Below are positions 1 through 9,186 of a DNA stretch of 64,000 nucleotides, one piece after another (positions within the stretch are counted from its first letter, which is position 1; the number at the start of each line of letters is the position of its first letter). Location: assembly GCA_009733745.1 (NCBI GenBank), contig WNWL01000006.1:1-64000 (forward strand). Reading direction: 5' to 3'. The translations under genes and the position numbers were made by a program. Under the pieces are notes generated by a model. It did no database searches and was not told the origin of the DNA. It saw only the letters and a program-made list of their open reading frames with translations. This stretch comes from Oceanobacillus sp. HTM 045 (GTDB lineage: Bacteria > Pseudomonadota > Alphaproteobacteria > Rhodobacterales > Rhodobacteraceae).

Positions 1-2
1 TC

Positions 3-107
3 GCCGCGGAGCTCAACGCGCGCGGCATGCTCACCCGGCGCGGTGGCAGCTGGCATGTGTCGAATGTCAGGAACCTGCTGGGGAGGGTGGACGGGCTCCC
101 CGGCTAA
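3..107 (+). CDS. C-terminal end of a serine recombinase-like protein (partial)
   Basis: The frame entering the window at base 3 reads 34 residues to a TAA at 105-107. It starts AAELNARGMLTRRGG and continues with a W-H-V-S-N-V-R-N-L-L pattern. This matches the recombinase-domain end of large serine recombinases and resolvases, where such a segment follows the helical recombinase domain. The catalytic domain lies outside the window, so nothing can be said about activity. It sits 190 bases from a broken IS3 element, which fits accessory DNA. Identification rests on motif resemblance alone. Confidence 0.5.
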   Translation, partial: AAELNARGMLTRRGGSWHVSNVRNLLGRVDGLPG

Positions 108-299
108 GCTCCGCATTGCCGGTCAGTTTGCGTTGAGCCCAAATGGTCCTTGCGTGTGAAGTCGCAGCTTCCAGCTCGCCTCTCTTGCGATGACGTCGAC
201 TGGCAGCAGGTCTGGCGAGAGCCTTTCGAGGATGGTGAACCGGAAGTTCTCGGGATTGCGGCCGCGCAGCTCGCGGTTTCCACCATGTCCGTCCTTTGC
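108..299. other. Unassigned 190-bp spacer between recombinase tail and IS remnant
   Basis: No gene is assigned here. The minus-strand frame that continues from the IS3 transposase remnant stays open but loses all resemblance to the transposase after about base 300. The element is therefore joined here to foreign sequence rather than ending at an inverted repeat. No terminal repeat or target duplication was recognised. Confidence 0.4.
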
Positions 300-1044
300 A
301 TAGTTTCGAGCCAGGTCGCGAGATCCGCGGCAATGTAGGACGATCCGTTGTCGCTGAGCAGTCGTGGCCGGTGCACAACCGTTGGCCGACCGCAGCCGGA
401 GGCCACGAGTGCGCGTTCCAGCGTGGCGGTCACGTCCGCGACCTTCATGGTGGTGCAGAGCTTCCAGGCGACCACGTAGCGGCTGAAGTCGTCGAGGGCG
501 AGCCAATGGAACACCAATGGTCCGAGAGACATTGGCGAGCGCTGAGGTAGTACCAGCCCCAGCCGATGACTTTCAGATAGGTGAAGTCGGTCTGCCGGAG
601 TTGGTTCGGCCGGGTTGTCTTGTCCCGGAACTCGTCGGCTGCCTCGATTACCACGTAGGCGGGACTGGTGATGAGTTCCTGCGCCTTGAGGATGCGATAG
701 ACCGAAGCCTCTGAGACGAAGTGCCTTTTCGTGTCCGTGAAGCGTACGGCGAGTCCACGTGGCGAGAGCTCCGGCTCGTCGAACGCCAGGTCGATGACAG
801 CCTGCCGAACCGCTTCCGGGATCCGGTTCCAGACCCGACCGGGATGGGGCCGGCGATCCTTGAGACCGGCCTCGCCGAAAGCCTGGTAGCGGCCGTACCA
901 GCGGTAGAACGTGGTCCGCGGGATGCCGAGCCGGTCCAGCGTGTGCTTGGCAGGCAGATGCGGTTGCTCAACGATCCGGATGATCTCCAGCTTCTCGGAT
1001 GCGGGATATCTCATGCCTCTTCGTCCCCATCCGCGGTCATGCAA
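300..1044 (-). pseudogene. IS3-family transposase orfB, frameshifted and 3'-truncated
   Basis: The first frame reads from 1044 with RYPASEKLEIIRIVEQ, an HTH segment, and the RQTDFTYLKVIGWGWYYLS block that holds the first Asp of the DDE catalytic triad. There about 40 extra bases break the frame. A second frame continues with DDFSRYVVAWKLC and LLSDNGSSYIA, which holds the second Asp. Homology stops near 300, so the third acidic residue (the QTQGKIERW region of relatives) is absent. The overlap with orfA (34 bases, different frame) is the usual IS3 arrangement in which a -1 frameshift makes the fused transposase. The product cannot be active. Confidence 0.8.
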
Positions 1045-1385
1045 TTTTTGAGCAGCCGGTTCTCAAAGGTCAGGTCCGCCACCGCCTCGTTGAGAGCCGC
1101 GGCCTCGGCGCGCAGATCCTTAACCTCCGGGCTCGATGACTGTCGGGCCGTGTCACCGGCGAGGCGACGCTTTCCAGCCTCGAGAAACTCCTTCGACAAG
1201 CTGTAGTACAGGCTCGTCGCTATGCCCTCGCAGCGGCAGAGCTCGGCGATACTCTCCTCGCCGCGCAGCCCTTCGAGCACGACCCTGATCTTCTCTTCGG
1301 CTGAATGGTGCTTCCGAGTCCGGCGGCGGATGTCCTTGACGATCCGCTCAGCTGACGACCTGGGTGTTCCGGGCTTCTGTCTCAT
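1011..1385 (-). CDS. IS3-family transposase orfA (HTH protein)
   Basis: The 124-residue product is a typical OrfA. It has a basic N-terminus (about residues 1-25), an HTH_Tnp_1-like helix-turn-helix carrying EEKIRVVLEGLRGEESIAEL (about 30-50), then a leucine-zipper-like helix with DLRAEAAALNEAVADL and ENRLLKN near the end. In IS3 elements this subunit binds the terminal repeats and is joined to OrfB by programmed frameshifting. The ORF is intact although its partner is dead. It begins about 85 bases inside the inferred right end of the element. It is probably not functional as a transposon component. Confidence 0.8.
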   Translation of the reverse strand: MRQKPGTPRSSAERIVKDIRRRTRKHHSAEEKIRVVLEGLRGEESIAELCRCEGIATSLYYSLSKEFLEAGKRRLAGDTARQSSSPEVKDLRAEAAALNEAVADLTFENRLLKNCMTADGDEEA

Positions 1386-1469
1386 CTCCGCTCCTTGGCG
1401 GTTACGATGAGCCAGAAACCCTCCAATCCGAAATCACATCAGGTGTCCCAGGGGCGCTGACGTCGGACA

Positions 1470-1646
1470 TGGCGAGTTGCCCAGCGCCAAAGCCAGCAGA
1501 ACAGCCGCAAGCAGGAGCCCACCAGCTGCCGCTTCGATCTTCAGGAAGCGTGCGAATGGTTTCGTTATGCTGTCGGCGGCCTCATGGGGCAGGCCTGGTT
1601 GAGTATCGATCACGGGAGAAGCATACCTTTTCGGGTCGAGAGACAC
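1470..1646 (-). pseudogene. nhaA: nhaA Na+/H+ antiporter, 5' fragment cut by the IS
   Basis: Reading from 1646, the product begins MSLDPKRYASPVID and continues with ITKPFARFLKIEAAAGGLL and the first hydrophobic segment ending ALALGNSP. This is the characteristic start of NhaA antiporters (short cytoplasmic tail, PF..F...EA..G, first transmembrane helix). About 59 codons survive; after GNSP the frame enters the IS3 end. NhaA proteins are usually near 390 residues, so at least 85 percent of the gene is missing. The rest is not elsewhere in the window. The family call is confident because this N-terminal block is strongly conserved. Confidence 0.75.
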
Positions 1647-1878
1647 TGTGCCATCGCAACGCGGATGCGCTGGCCACGAGAAGCAGCTGCCGGCGCCTCA
1701 GTCGCGTCCCGGACAGCTCAGGCGGTAGGCGTTCGAGCCTCCGCGAATGAAAGAAGTCTCCGGTGCTTCTCGTCCCATAGGTGCAACCTTGCGCAGCGGA
1801 AGCACTGCCATAGCGTTATGCGCCTCGTCCCCCGCCGCCAAAAGGCTTCGTACTCAGTGATAGAAAATCACCTGGCCA

Positions 1879-2016
1879 CTACTTATTTTTTTTGTGCGGA
1901 CCAAGACTTGTTAAGGATTTGCCCTTGTTGAAATCGGATGTTGCAACGATCTTTTCCTTCACCTTCTTGGGTTTCTTCGCTTCACGGTTGCCGCGTTGCT
2001 TGTCACCTTTGGCCAT
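1879..2016 (-). CDS. Small very basic protein of unknown function (45 aa)
   Basis: This short gene reads MAKGDKQRGNREAKKPKK and on to ...GPHKKNK, 45 residues with about 14 lysines. The ATG at 2016 is preceded at good distance by AGGAGA, the best ribosome binding site in the neighbourhood, and the TAG is at 1879-1881. I recognise the MAKGDKQRGNREAKKPKK start from small uncharacterised alphaproteobacterial proteins, but no function is known to me. Its charge suggests nucleic-acid or ribosome association, which is inference. It lies about 106 bases downstream of groEL on the same strand and may share the groESL transcript. Confidence 0.7.
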   Translation of the reverse strand: MAKGDKQRGNREAKKPKKVKEKIVATSDFNKGKSLTSLGPHKKNK

Positions 2017-2122
2017 TTCAGTTTCTCCTGGTTCTGAATCCTTCAAACGTATGGATCAGTGTTCATGTCCATCGAGGATGTGATTTCTCATCCCGAGGCT
2101 CCTGCGCACAGGCCCCGTCCGT

Positions 2123-4174
<2,052 letters not shown>

Positions 4175-4225
4175 CTATTCGGCCTCCACTCCGAGAATTC
4201 GGATCGACACCGCCGCCCGAGCGGT

Positions 4226-4462
4226 TCACGTGCGTCGAACCGAGTTTCCGCCAGCGATGATAGCGTCGATGAGGCGTGCGACGGATCTGTGGCTTTGAAC
4301 TTCCTCTTCCGTGCCAACGGCGTTCTCATGGGTCGCCGCGGCGTCGCGAAGAAGCCCCACGATCTCATGCTCCGGCAGCAGTCCGCGATCGTTCATGGCA
4401 AGCAGGAGCGCCTCGCAGATCGACAGGGCGGCCTGGCCTGCATGTTCGCTCGCGGTCGACAT
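4226..4462 (-). CDS. Hypothetical protein (78 aa)
   Basis: Reading from the ATG at 4462, the product starts MSTASEHAGQAALSICEALL and contains LPEHEIVGLLRDAAATHE. It looks like a small all-helical cytoplasmic protein with no signal peptide or membrane segment. I chose 4462 rather than the in-frame ATG at 4483 because GGAAGGAA lies about eight bases before it. The gene is 130 bases upstream of groES on the same strand and divergent from the Crp/Fnr gene. Small helical proteins of this type are common near stress genes in alphaproteobacteria, but I do not recognise a named family. Confidence 0.6.
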   Translation of the reverse strand: MSTASEHAGQAALSICEALLLAMNDRGLLPEHEIVGLLRDAAATHENAVGTEEEVQSHRSVARLIDAIIAGGNSVRRT

Positions 4463-4612
4463 CTGGCGTTCCTTCCCTGGCATCGTGATCCCCGGAGAAG
4501 GCGAGGTTCAGATACATCCGTACTTCTCGCAGGAAGTGCTTTATGCTGGACTGATCCAGAGCAGTGTCCGGGCCGATTCCCGAACCTGGGTCACGGCACG
4601 CCGGGAGCCTCC

Positions 4613-5347
4613 ATGCCATCAGCCGAACACAGCCCTTTGACCCGCAAGCTCTCGGCCTTCGTCGCTCTGTCGGAGGTCGAACTGGCCGTGCTCGAGCGAC
4701 TGCACCAGCGTCGCCGTTCATTCGTGGCGGGGCGTGACATGGTGCATCAGGGGCAGTCGGCTCAGGCGGCGTATATCCTGTCCGCAGGCTGGGTTTGTTC
4801 CTACAAGCTGCAAGCCGACGGGACTCGGCAGATCGTGGATTTCCAGGTGCCAGGGGATTTTCTGGGGTTGCGGAGCGTCCTCTTGCGGACGTCGGACCAC
4901 AGCTTCGAACCGATTGTCGACATCGAGGCCGCCGAAGTGCTGACGAGCGACCTTCTTGATGTGTTCGCACAGACGCCGCGCCTTGCAACCGCCATGCTCT
5001 GGGCGGCGTCAAGGGACGAGGCGATGGTGGTGGAACACCTTGTCGGGATCGGTCGGCGAGATGCGGACGCCCGCATGGTGCATTTTCTGTTGGAACTGGG
5101 ATCGAGGCTGGCGCTGGTGGGCATGGGCAACAAGGAGGGGTTCGACTGCCCGCTGACCCAGTATCACCTCGCCGATACGCTAGGGTTAAGCGCAGTCCAT
5201 GTGAACCGCGTTCTGCGGCAGCTTCGCGAACACGCGCTAGTGACCTTTCGGGACGGCCGCGTGACGTTCCACGACTATGGCGGGCTGGTAGAACTTGCCG
5301 AGTTCGATCCAGCATATCTGGACCAGGCCGGGCCGCTGATGAATTGA
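4613..5347 (+). CDS. Crp/Fnr-family transcriptional regulator
   Basis: The 244-residue protein has the Crp/Fnr plan. A cyclic-nucleotide-binding-like beta roll covers roughly residues 20-130 (GRDMVHQGQSAQAAYIL, VDFQVPGDFLGLRS), then a dimerisation helix, then a winged helix-turn-helix around 175-215 (LTQYHLADTLGLSAVHVNR, recognition helix HVNRVLRQLRE). It lacks the FNR N-terminal Cys cluster, so it is not an oxygen-sensing Fe-S type. The start at 4613 is supported by GGGAG just upstream; the open frame extends further 5' but without homology. A 3'-fragment of a close paralog lies at 15359-15628. Four CTNAC-N4-GTYAG dyads in this cluster are plausible targets. Confidence 0.9.
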   Translation: MPSAEHSPLTRKLSAFVALSEVELAVLERLHQRRRSFVAGRDMVHQGQSAQAAYILSAGWVCSYKLQADGTRQIVDFQVPGDFLGLRSVLLRTSDHSFEPIVDIEAAEVLTSDLLDVFAQTPRLATAMLWAASRDEAMVVEHLVGIGRRDADARMVHFLLELGSRLALVGMGNKEGFDCPLTQYHLADTLGLSAVHVNRVLRQLREHALVTFRDGRVTFHDYGGLVELAEFDPAYLDQAGPLMN

Positions 5348-5405
5348 GAGAGCCGCCCTCCTTTACTCGGCAGGCGACCCCGGTGATCACGTCAGACGCC
5401 GGAGG

Positions 5406-5585
5406 TCACGCGAGCGCGTGCGTCGCCGCATCGAGTTCCTTGTTGGTCTTGGTGTCATTCTTTGCCGTGTTCACCTTCTCGGCTGCTTGGTAATGCTTCA
5501 GCGCCGCGTCCTTCTTCGGACCAGCGGGCGCCTTATCCCACGCGGCCTTCATCTTCTCGGTAGTCTTGATCTGTTCGGGGGTCAT
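5406..5585 (-). CDS. Small lysine/alanine-rich protein, left-arm copy (59 aa)
   Basis: Starting at the ATG at 5585 behind an AGGAAGGGA ribosome binding site, the protein begins MTPEQIKTTEKMKAAWDKAP, then AGPKKDAALKHYQAAEK and NKELDAATHALA. It is highly charged, helical and soluble with no Cys. A close paralog (62 residues, three extra residues after the first ten) is at 15112-15300 in the inverted arm. The 5' leader is also conserved between the two, including a CTAAC-N4-GTCAG dyad about 170 bases upstream. The function is unknown; abundance or stress roles are only a guess. It converges on the Crp/Fnr gene. Confidence 0.75.
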   Translation of the reverse strand: MTPEQIKTTEKMKAAWDKAPAGPKKDAALKHYQAAEKVNTAKNDTKTNKELDAATHALA

Positions 5586-5753
5586 TCGAAATGTCCCTTC
5601 CTGGACGTTCCGAGAATAAGAAGCGCGCCGACATGCCGGCCTCATTTGGGGGGGGGCTGCACGCCGACACACTTCTCGGGTACTCGGAAAAAGGTGCACC
5701 ACCAAACGTTCGGCGGGCACCGCTCACCTACGTGGCTTCGACGCCTCGCCACA

Positions 5754-5767
5754 CTGACGCAGGTTAG
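5754..5767. promoter_or_regulatory. Candidate Crp/Fnr-type dyad 1 (CTGAC-GCAG-GTTAG)
   Basis: The 14-bp inverted repeat has two 5-bp half sites spaced by four bases, the spacing of FNR/DNR-type sites (TTGAT-N4-ATCAA). It is 169 bases upstream of the small lysine-rich gene. The matching site before that gene's paralog (14934-14947) is at nearly the same distance, 165 bases. The Crp/Fnr gene in this cluster is the natural candidate binder; binding itself is inference. Confidence 0.5.
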
Positions 5768-5880
5768 CCCCGGCGCGCACGACTGCGGATCTCCGTCTGT
5801 GCCCGATATTGTCACAGGGGCCAGCCGCGCGCCGACACCATGCATGCGGACGTTGGACGCGATTGATGCAGCGCTAAGGG

Positions 5881-6294
5881 TCACGTCACGGTCGTTTGCT
5901 GGTGGGAGAGTCTCACCCATCTGTCGTCATCATTAAGGTACGTCGAGGCGCAGAGCGCCTTGTAGATCGGCACGTCGGGTTTCTCCGGCGAGACCCGGTA
6001 GGTGAGCAGGGCGATATCACGACATCGAACCACGCGCCGTTCGGCGATGACGACGGAACGCCAGCCAGTCCTCTTCCTGAGATGGATCCAGATCTGGTCA
6101 CCCTGGAGGATGCCAGGCGGAAAGGGAAAAATCATCACAGCGTTGGACGCTGTGGTCGCCCTCGCGTTGTCGGCGCCACTGGTCCAGAGGTGTTCTTCCA
6201 TGTCCCAGAGAGCCTCCCGTTCCCTTGGGGACAGGGTGCGGGCGCCGTGCGCCGCGTGGGCCGGTTCCCTTGCTGTCCTTGTCGAAGCGGTCAT
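5881..6294 (-). CDS. DUF4440 / SnoaL-like (NTF2 fold) protein
   Basis: This 137-residue protein has an N-terminal helix REREALWDMEEHLWTSGAD, then MIFPFPPGILQGDQIW, a central strand pair ending VVRCRDIALLTYRVS, and the C-terminal ALCASTYLNDDDRWVRLSHQQT. That order (E.LW..G...., .FP.G.., .YRA.CSS.Y....W.L..HQQTP) is typical of DUF4440 proteins of the NTF2-like superfamily, whose members bind small ligands or act as lyases. No counterpart exists in the right arm. The ATG at 6294 overlaps by four bases the end of the upstream pseudogene frame, so the two were once translationally coupled. The substrate is unknown. Confidence 0.7.
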   Translation of the reverse strand: MTASTRTAREPAHAAHGARTLSPREREALWDMEEHLWTSGADNARATTASNAVMIFPFPPGILQGDQIWIHLRKRTGWRSVVIAERRVVRCRDIALLTYRVSPEKPDVPIYKALCASTYLNDDDRWVRLSHQQTTVT

Positions 6295-6722
6295 TCGCCT
6301 GACCCCGACATGCCAACCATGAACATCTGAATCAGAATAAAGATAATCGCGATCACCGCCCAGATCGCTCTGCTCGCGCCCAGGCGGCGTTCGGCGACCG
6401 TTCAGGCTGCTCCCTTCGGGGAACCTGACGTCGGTCGTTCGGGAAGCAGCTGGCTCAGGTTTCGTGCAACCCTACTGTGATCGCTTGCGAGCATGGGAAC
6501 ATCCCGAAATCGGGCCAGCTTCGTTCCCAGCCGCGCTCGCGCGGCGTCGGGCCCCAGCATGACCAGTTCAGCGGCTTCTTTCTATGGATCGAGGCCGAGC
6601 CGCGCGAGTGCGGAGAGGACCGTTACGAAATATCCGTTACGGTCCTCGCCGACTGACGCATGGAGAAATCGCTCGAATTCGGGCGGGTGCGGGTTGAGAA
6701 CATTGGGATCGGCCATCGTCAT
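6291..6722 (-). pseudogene. Small membrane-anchored protein, left-arm copy with two in-frame stops
   Basis: One frame from the ATG at 6722 to the TGA at 6293-6291 aligns end to end with the intact 144-residue protein at 14456-14890. Shared segments include EFERFLHASVGEDRNG, FVTVLSALARLGLDP, a RFRDVPML-type stretch, LLPERP, and a C-terminal transmembrane helix (VIAIIFILIQMF). It is interrupted by TAG at codon 47 (6584-6582), exactly where the paralog has Trp, and by TGA at codon 107 (6404-6402). The frame is otherwise unshifted. This looks like a recently inactivated gene. Two independent sequencing errors would be needed to explain it away. Confidence 0.7.
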
Positions 6723-6795
6723 TCCATTCCTTCGTTGCGGGAACGCAAACCGTCCCTCCTTCCTTCAAGGCTACGCGAAGGTCGGTCCAAGCGCC

Positions 6796-6809
6796 CTCAC
6801 ACAGGTCAG
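6796..6809. promoter_or_regulatory. Candidate Crp/Fnr-type dyad 2 (CTCAC-ACAG-GTCAG)
   Basis: This is the same CTNAC-N4-GTYAG pattern, placed between the divergent pseudogene (start 6722) and the LPAGDYE gene (start 6996). It is the equivalent position to dyad 3 in the right arm. The left half site deviates (CTCAC). It supports a shared regulator for both directions, but the assignment to the local Crp/Fnr protein is inferred. Confidence 0.4.
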
Positions 6810-6995
6810 TGCTGGCAAATGTGCCCAGGGAGTTCGCAACTGGTTCGGCTGCCGGGACTAACATGTGCAAGCACCAGTCGAACGATTCCGACGTACAAGA
6901 GGAGAAATCGTTCGACTGTTCGGGCCTGCAATCCGGACGGCCTTCAACAATGGCGAACGACGGATCTGCCTGCATCACGGAGACCTTAGATCAAC

Positions 6996-7304
6996 ATGCG
7001 GTCGACCAGATCGACGGTGACATTTTCGAACCCGTTCACCTTGCCGGGTTACCCGGGCGATTTGCCCGCGGGCGACTACGAAGTCCTCGTCGAAGAGGAG
7101 CTTCTCCCGGGGCTGAGCTTCGAGTCCTATAGGCGGACGGCGACCTACCTGACAGTGCGTGGAAGGGGCAGTCACGCGGGACGTACAGGGTTCAGGGCGA
7201 TTTCCGACAGTGACCTGAAAGAGGCGCTCAGGCGGGATGCGACCACAATCGAGACAAACAATAACGGCGAGGCGGCGCCTTCCGCGCAGGAGGCCTTTAA
7301 ATGA
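6996..7304 (+). CDS. LPAGDYE-motif small protein, left-arm copy (102 aa)
   Basis: The product reads STVTFSNPFTLPGYPGDLPAGD, then EVLVEEELLPGLSFESYRRT and ATYLTVRG, with a polar Asn/Ala-rich tail. It is predicted to be a small beta-rich soluble protein. A paralog lies at 13852-14106 and the same pattern recurs inside the protein at 10147-10893, so the window holds three members. I recall short alphaproteobacterial proteins with the LPAGDYEV.VEEE core but no described function. The gene ends within the next start (AATGA overlap of four bases), so it is translationally coupled to the MNTPEW gene. Candidate dyad 2 lies 187 bases upstream. Confidence 0.7.
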   Translation: MRSTRSTVTFSNPFTLPGYPGDLPAGDYEVLVEEELLPGLSFESYRRTATYLTVRGRGSHAGRTGFRAISDSDLKEALRRDATTIETNNNGEAAPSAQEAFK

Positions 7305-7645
7305 ACACTCCCGAATGGCTCAAACCGGGCATCTATGGCGCGCTGATCGGCGCAGTCTGCGTCGGTGTCGTCGGGTTCACGTGGGGCGGCTGGGTGACAG
7401 GCGGAACCGCGAATGAGAGAGCGATGGCGATGTCCCGACACGATGTCGTCGCCGCCCTGGTACCGGTCTGCCTCGACATGGCACGATCCGACCCGGCACG
7501 GGCGGACAAGATGGATAGGATCCGAACCGCCTCGACCTACCAGCGGCGCGACGCGCTCATGGCGACGGGCTGGTCGACCATGCCCGGAACCGACGCGCCG
7601 AACCGCGACATCGCGCAGGCCTGTCTGGCGAAACTCGAACTCTAA
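7301..7645 (+). CDS. MNTPEW-type membrane-anchored protein, left-arm copy (114 aa)
   Basis: The protein starts MNTPEWLKPGIYG, runs into one hydrophobic helix (about residues 11-28) ending GFTWGGWVTGG, then a soluble domain with DVVAALVPVCLDMARSDPA, a YQRRDALM...GW segment and QACLAKLEL. Two conserved Cys (in PVC and ACL) could pair. A paralog at 13413-13757 is the same length; by hand alignment about 79 of 114 residues are identical. The single N-terminal helix without a signal-peptidase motif suggests an anchored protein with the Cys-bearing domain outside the cytoplasm. Small proteins of this type are annotated hypothetical in rhizobia and Rhodobacterales. Confidence 0.75.
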   Translation: MNTPEWLKPGIYGALIGAVCVGVVGFTWGGWVTGGTANERAMAMSRHDVVAALVPVCLDMARSDPARADKMDRIRTASTYQRRDALMATGWSTMPGTDAPNRDIAQACLAKLEL

Positions 7646-7692
7646 ACGAGACAAGGCAATCCAATATCAATTTGCGGGGTGAGCAGCAGGTC

Positions 7693-8172
7693 ATGACACA
7701 TGCGACAACTTCTGCGCCTCCAGCTTCGGAGTCGACCGATCTCGAACGGCGCGTACTGGCCCACGAAAGGATCTTGCAGGCGCTTATCGCCTACATGGCG
7801 CGGACGGAACCGCGTTTCATCGACCACCTGCGAGAACGGTTTGTCGAACCGATGAGGATGGTCCGGCATGAACACGACCACCGAGAAACCGATGATTATG
7901 CGGAAGAGTTCATTCGCGCCGTGATGCTCCTCGGAGACGCGCGCGCGCGCAACGCGAAGGAGACGGAAATGACCGATAAGCAACCCGTGTCGCCAAAAAG
8001 CGGTGGGGGACAAGGTTCTTCCGTGAGCCGGCCAACACCGCGCAGTGGTGTTCAGGTACGCGAACGAAACGGCATCTGGAAGGTGCAGGTCGATGGCAAG
8101 TTCCGCGGCGACTACCACAAGAAGGAACATGCTCTTGCCGCTGCGGCCTTGCACAAGTTGTCGCCACGGTGA
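7693..8172 (+). CDS. Hypothetical protein with DUF2188-like C-terminus (159 aa)
   Basis: The N-terminal half (residues 1-95) is helical and charged, with TDLERRVLAHERILQALIAY and EPRFIDHLRERF. A Ser/Gly/Pro-rich linker follows, then a C-terminal block VQVRERNGIWKVQVDG...GDYHKKEHALAAAALHKL. That block resembles the DUF2188 motif (W.V..DG......Y..K..A...A). The ATG at 7693 is the first ATG; a TTG lies seven codons upstream. It is soluble and has no counterpart in the right arm. It overlaps the following gene's earliest start (GTGA). It could be a fusion of two small proteins; the function is unknown. Confidence 0.6.
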   Translation: MTHATTSAPPASESTDLERRVLAHERILQALIAYMARTEPRFIDHLRERFVEPMRMVRHEHDHRETDDYAEEFIRAVMLLGDARARNAKETEMTDKQPVSPKSGGGQGSSVSRPTPRSGVQVRERNGIWKVQVDGKFRGDYHKKEHALAAAALHKLSPR

Positions 8173-9173
8173 CCGTTCGCACCGACCCGACAGTCCCGCA
8201 GGACTTCTCGGTTCAGGTGGCCGAGAACGAACGCATGCAATCGAACCCGAATTTCAAGCTCCCCCCACCACCGGCCGCGCGCACCCGACGGCTGACCGGA
8301 ATGCATACCCTTGGGCTATCGAAGACACGCGCGGCAACCGAAGGGCTCTGGTCCGCAAAGGAAGCGCCGATCAGACCCAAAAAGGTACCAACAAGGAATC
8401 CGCTGGCGACGCTGATCGCGAGGAAGGCAGCCATGGCCGGTGTGATCGCGTGTTTCGCTTTCCCAGCTCTTGCGCAGGATGGCATCGGCCCAATTCCTGA
8501 GAATGCTCAGGCGCGCAGCTATGGTGGCGGATGGGTCTGTGATCTTGGTTTCCGGGTGCGAGGCGCCGAATGCCTGGCACTCGAGATTCCCGAGAACGCC
8601 CATCCAACCGGGCGCTCCTATGGAACGGGTTGGGAGTGCGACCGTGGATATCATGAGGTTGGCGGGACGTCGTGCATTCACATCCCGGTGCCCGCCAATG
8701 CCTTCCTCAGGTATTCGGGCTACGACTGGCAATGCGAACGCGGGTTCCGTCGGGAGGACAAGTCATGCGTAGCCATCGTTCTTCCCGAGCACGCCTATCT
8801 GACAGAGGACCCTTCGGGGGCGGGTTGGGAATGTGATCGCGGCTACACTGCGAGCGCGGGAGCCTGTCATCCGTTCATAGTACCGGAGAACGGCTACCTG
8901 ACGAACGCCAGATTCGGTGCCGCCTGGGCTTGTGAGAGAGGCTTCGTAAGAACCGACGACCGATGCGACGCCATTGTCGTGCCTGCGAATGCCTATCTTA
9001 ACCAGGCGCCTTATGGACCGGGCTGGAGCTGCGAGCGTGGATACGAGCCACTGAACGGCGCCTGCATCGCCATTGATCTGCCGGAGAATGCCAATCTCGA
9101 CCGATCCGGCAACCGGTGGAGCTGCAATCGAGGCTTCCAGCTCTCCGACGGGGCGTGCGTCCTTGGAAGATGA
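8169..9173 (+). CDS. Exported protein with seven Cys-paired WxCxRG repeats, left-arm copy
   Basis: After a long N-terminal stretch, a signal peptide core (ATLIARKAAMAGVIACFAF) with a PALA-Q cleavage site precedes seven tandem units of about 35 residues. Each has W-x-C-x-R-G-[FY] (the first is WVCDLGF), then Cys 6-8 residues later, then [IV]x[VLI]P-x-[NH]-[AG]. That gives 14 repeat cysteines, probably seven disulfides. The last unit ends GACVLGR at the C-terminus. A paralog with the same seven units is at 12433-13242. The start is uncertain: GTG at 8169 overlaps the upstream stop, and ATGs at 8235, 8301 and 8433 are alternatives. By alignment with the paralog, translation should begin not far before the signal peptide. 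I know no named family. Confidence 0.7.
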   Translation: MTVRTDPTVPQDFSVQVAENERMQSNPNFKLPPPPAARTRRLTGMHTLGLSKTRAATEGLWSAKEAPIRPKKVPTRNPLATLIARKAAMAGVIACFAFPALAQDGIGPIPENAQARSYGGGWVCDLGFRVRGAECLALEIPENAHPTGRSYGTGWECDRGYHEVGGTSCIHIPVPANAFLRYSGYDWQCERGFRREDKSCVAIVLPEHAYLTEDPSGAGWECDRGYTASAGACHPFIVPENGYLTNARFGAAWACERGFVRTDDRCDAIVVPANAYLNQAPYGPGWSCERGYEPLNGACIAIDLPENANLDRSGNRWSCNRGFQLSDGACVLGR

Positions 9174-9186
9174 GGGTGACAGAACG

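Larger units (their letters stand above)
300..1469 (-). mobile_element. Decayed IS3-family insertion sequence
   Basis: The element comprises orfA and a broken orfB on the minus strand. The right boundary is inferred at 1469, because the nhaA reading frame is lost exactly where the plus strand reads ...GGACA and the minus strand begins TGTCC; IS3 elements end in 5'-TG...CA-3'. The left end is missing: homology to the orfB product stops near 300, before the third catalytic acidic residue. The element cannot transpose by itself. It inserted into, or was rearranged with, an nhaA gene whose 5' end lies immediately to the right. Confidence 0.75.
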
